A DNA stretch of 6,134 bases, from NCBI GenBank assembly GCA_029884515.1, contig JAOUHR010000125.1, positions 1 to 6,134 on the forward strand, read 5' to 3'. The position numbers were made by a program, and so were the translations under genes. Of the stretch, positions 6,086 to 6,134 are shown piece after piece (position 1 is the first letter of the stretch; each line of letters begins with the position of its first letter). The notes under the pieces are model-generated. The model made no database searches. It worked only from the letters and a program-made list of their open reading frames with translations, and was not told the DNA's origin. Source of the DNA: Gemmatimonadota bacterium. GTDB taxonomy: Bacteria; Gemmatimonadota; Gemmatimonadetes; Gemmatimonadales; Gemmatimonadaceae.

Positions 6086-6134
6086 TCACCCGGGGCGACC
6101 TGACGTGAGTGCCGCGATCCGACGCGCGAGATCC
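6086..6134 (-). CDS. C-terminal end of an unidentified gene (cut by window edge)
   Basis: One minus-strand frame entering from the right edge reads DLARRIAALTSGRPG and then stops at TGA (6088-6086), four bases before the Cdd1-like GTG. The peptide looks like an ordinary helical C-terminus, and the spacing is typical of an operon. Fifteen residues are too few to identify it, and the alternative is that the edge is non-coding or belongs to an N-terminal extension of the Cdd1-like frame. Confidence 0.35.
   Translation of the reverse strand, partial: DLARRIAALTSGRPG

Noticed and set aside
1..6134. CRISPR array, tRNA/rRNA gene, insertion sequence, attachment site or defence system
   Set aside because: I saw no regularly spaced repeats, tRNA-like fold, transposase or integrase motifs, and no terminal repeats on reading both strands.

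Overview
This is a GC-rich window (by eye well above 60% G+C) with strong third-position G/C codon bias, which keeps several non-coding frames open. Three features suggest a Gemmatimonadota or similar high-GC soil or water bacterium: a Ser/Thr kinase N-terminus with an LGGGGMSR-type glycine loop, secreted beta-propeller and barrel proteins with AGA/AQA signal-peptidase sites, and small lipoproteins with a GGRIxxxxGDTLWF-like motif. This placement is inferred from style and was not confirmed by any search.

Layout, left to right. Positions 1-99 (minus) hold the first 33 codons of a Ser/Thr protein kinase. It is divergent from a plus-strand PilT-type ATPase gene (246-1421), and a 146-base intergenic region separates them. 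From 1476 rightwards everything is on the minus strand, so PilT converges with the end of that block. Read in the direction of transcription (right to left), the block is: the last 15 codons of an unidentified gene at the window edge (6134-6086); a Cdd1-like helix-hairpin-helix protein (6081-5785); a secreted six-bladed propeller resembling peptidyl-alpha-hydroxyglycine alpha-amidating lyase (PAL, 5677-4589); a secreted metal-dependent cyclase/formamidase-family hydrolase (4592-3843), overlapping the PAL gene by 4 bases (ATGA); a small outer-membrane beta-barrel protein (3729-3172); a strong hairpin terminator (3145-3111); a cysteine-synthase-family PLP enzyme with a CxxC tail (3079-1952); and a small lipoprotein (1949-1476), 2 bases after it.

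The probable transcription units are PAL plus cyclase, with a candidate promoter just upstream of the PAL gene; the barrel protein alone, ending at the terminator; and cysteine synthase plus lipoprotein. The PAL-like protein keeps equivalents of the catalytic Arg and Tyr and the three zinc His of the animal enzyme. The cyclase keeps its full metal-binding set. Together they look like a two-enzyme unit exported from the cytoplasm. This pair is the most interesting item here. I found no phage, transposon, CRISPR, tRNA or rRNA signal and no clear new defence-type system. Most of the window is ordinary chromosomal housekeeping and envelope content.
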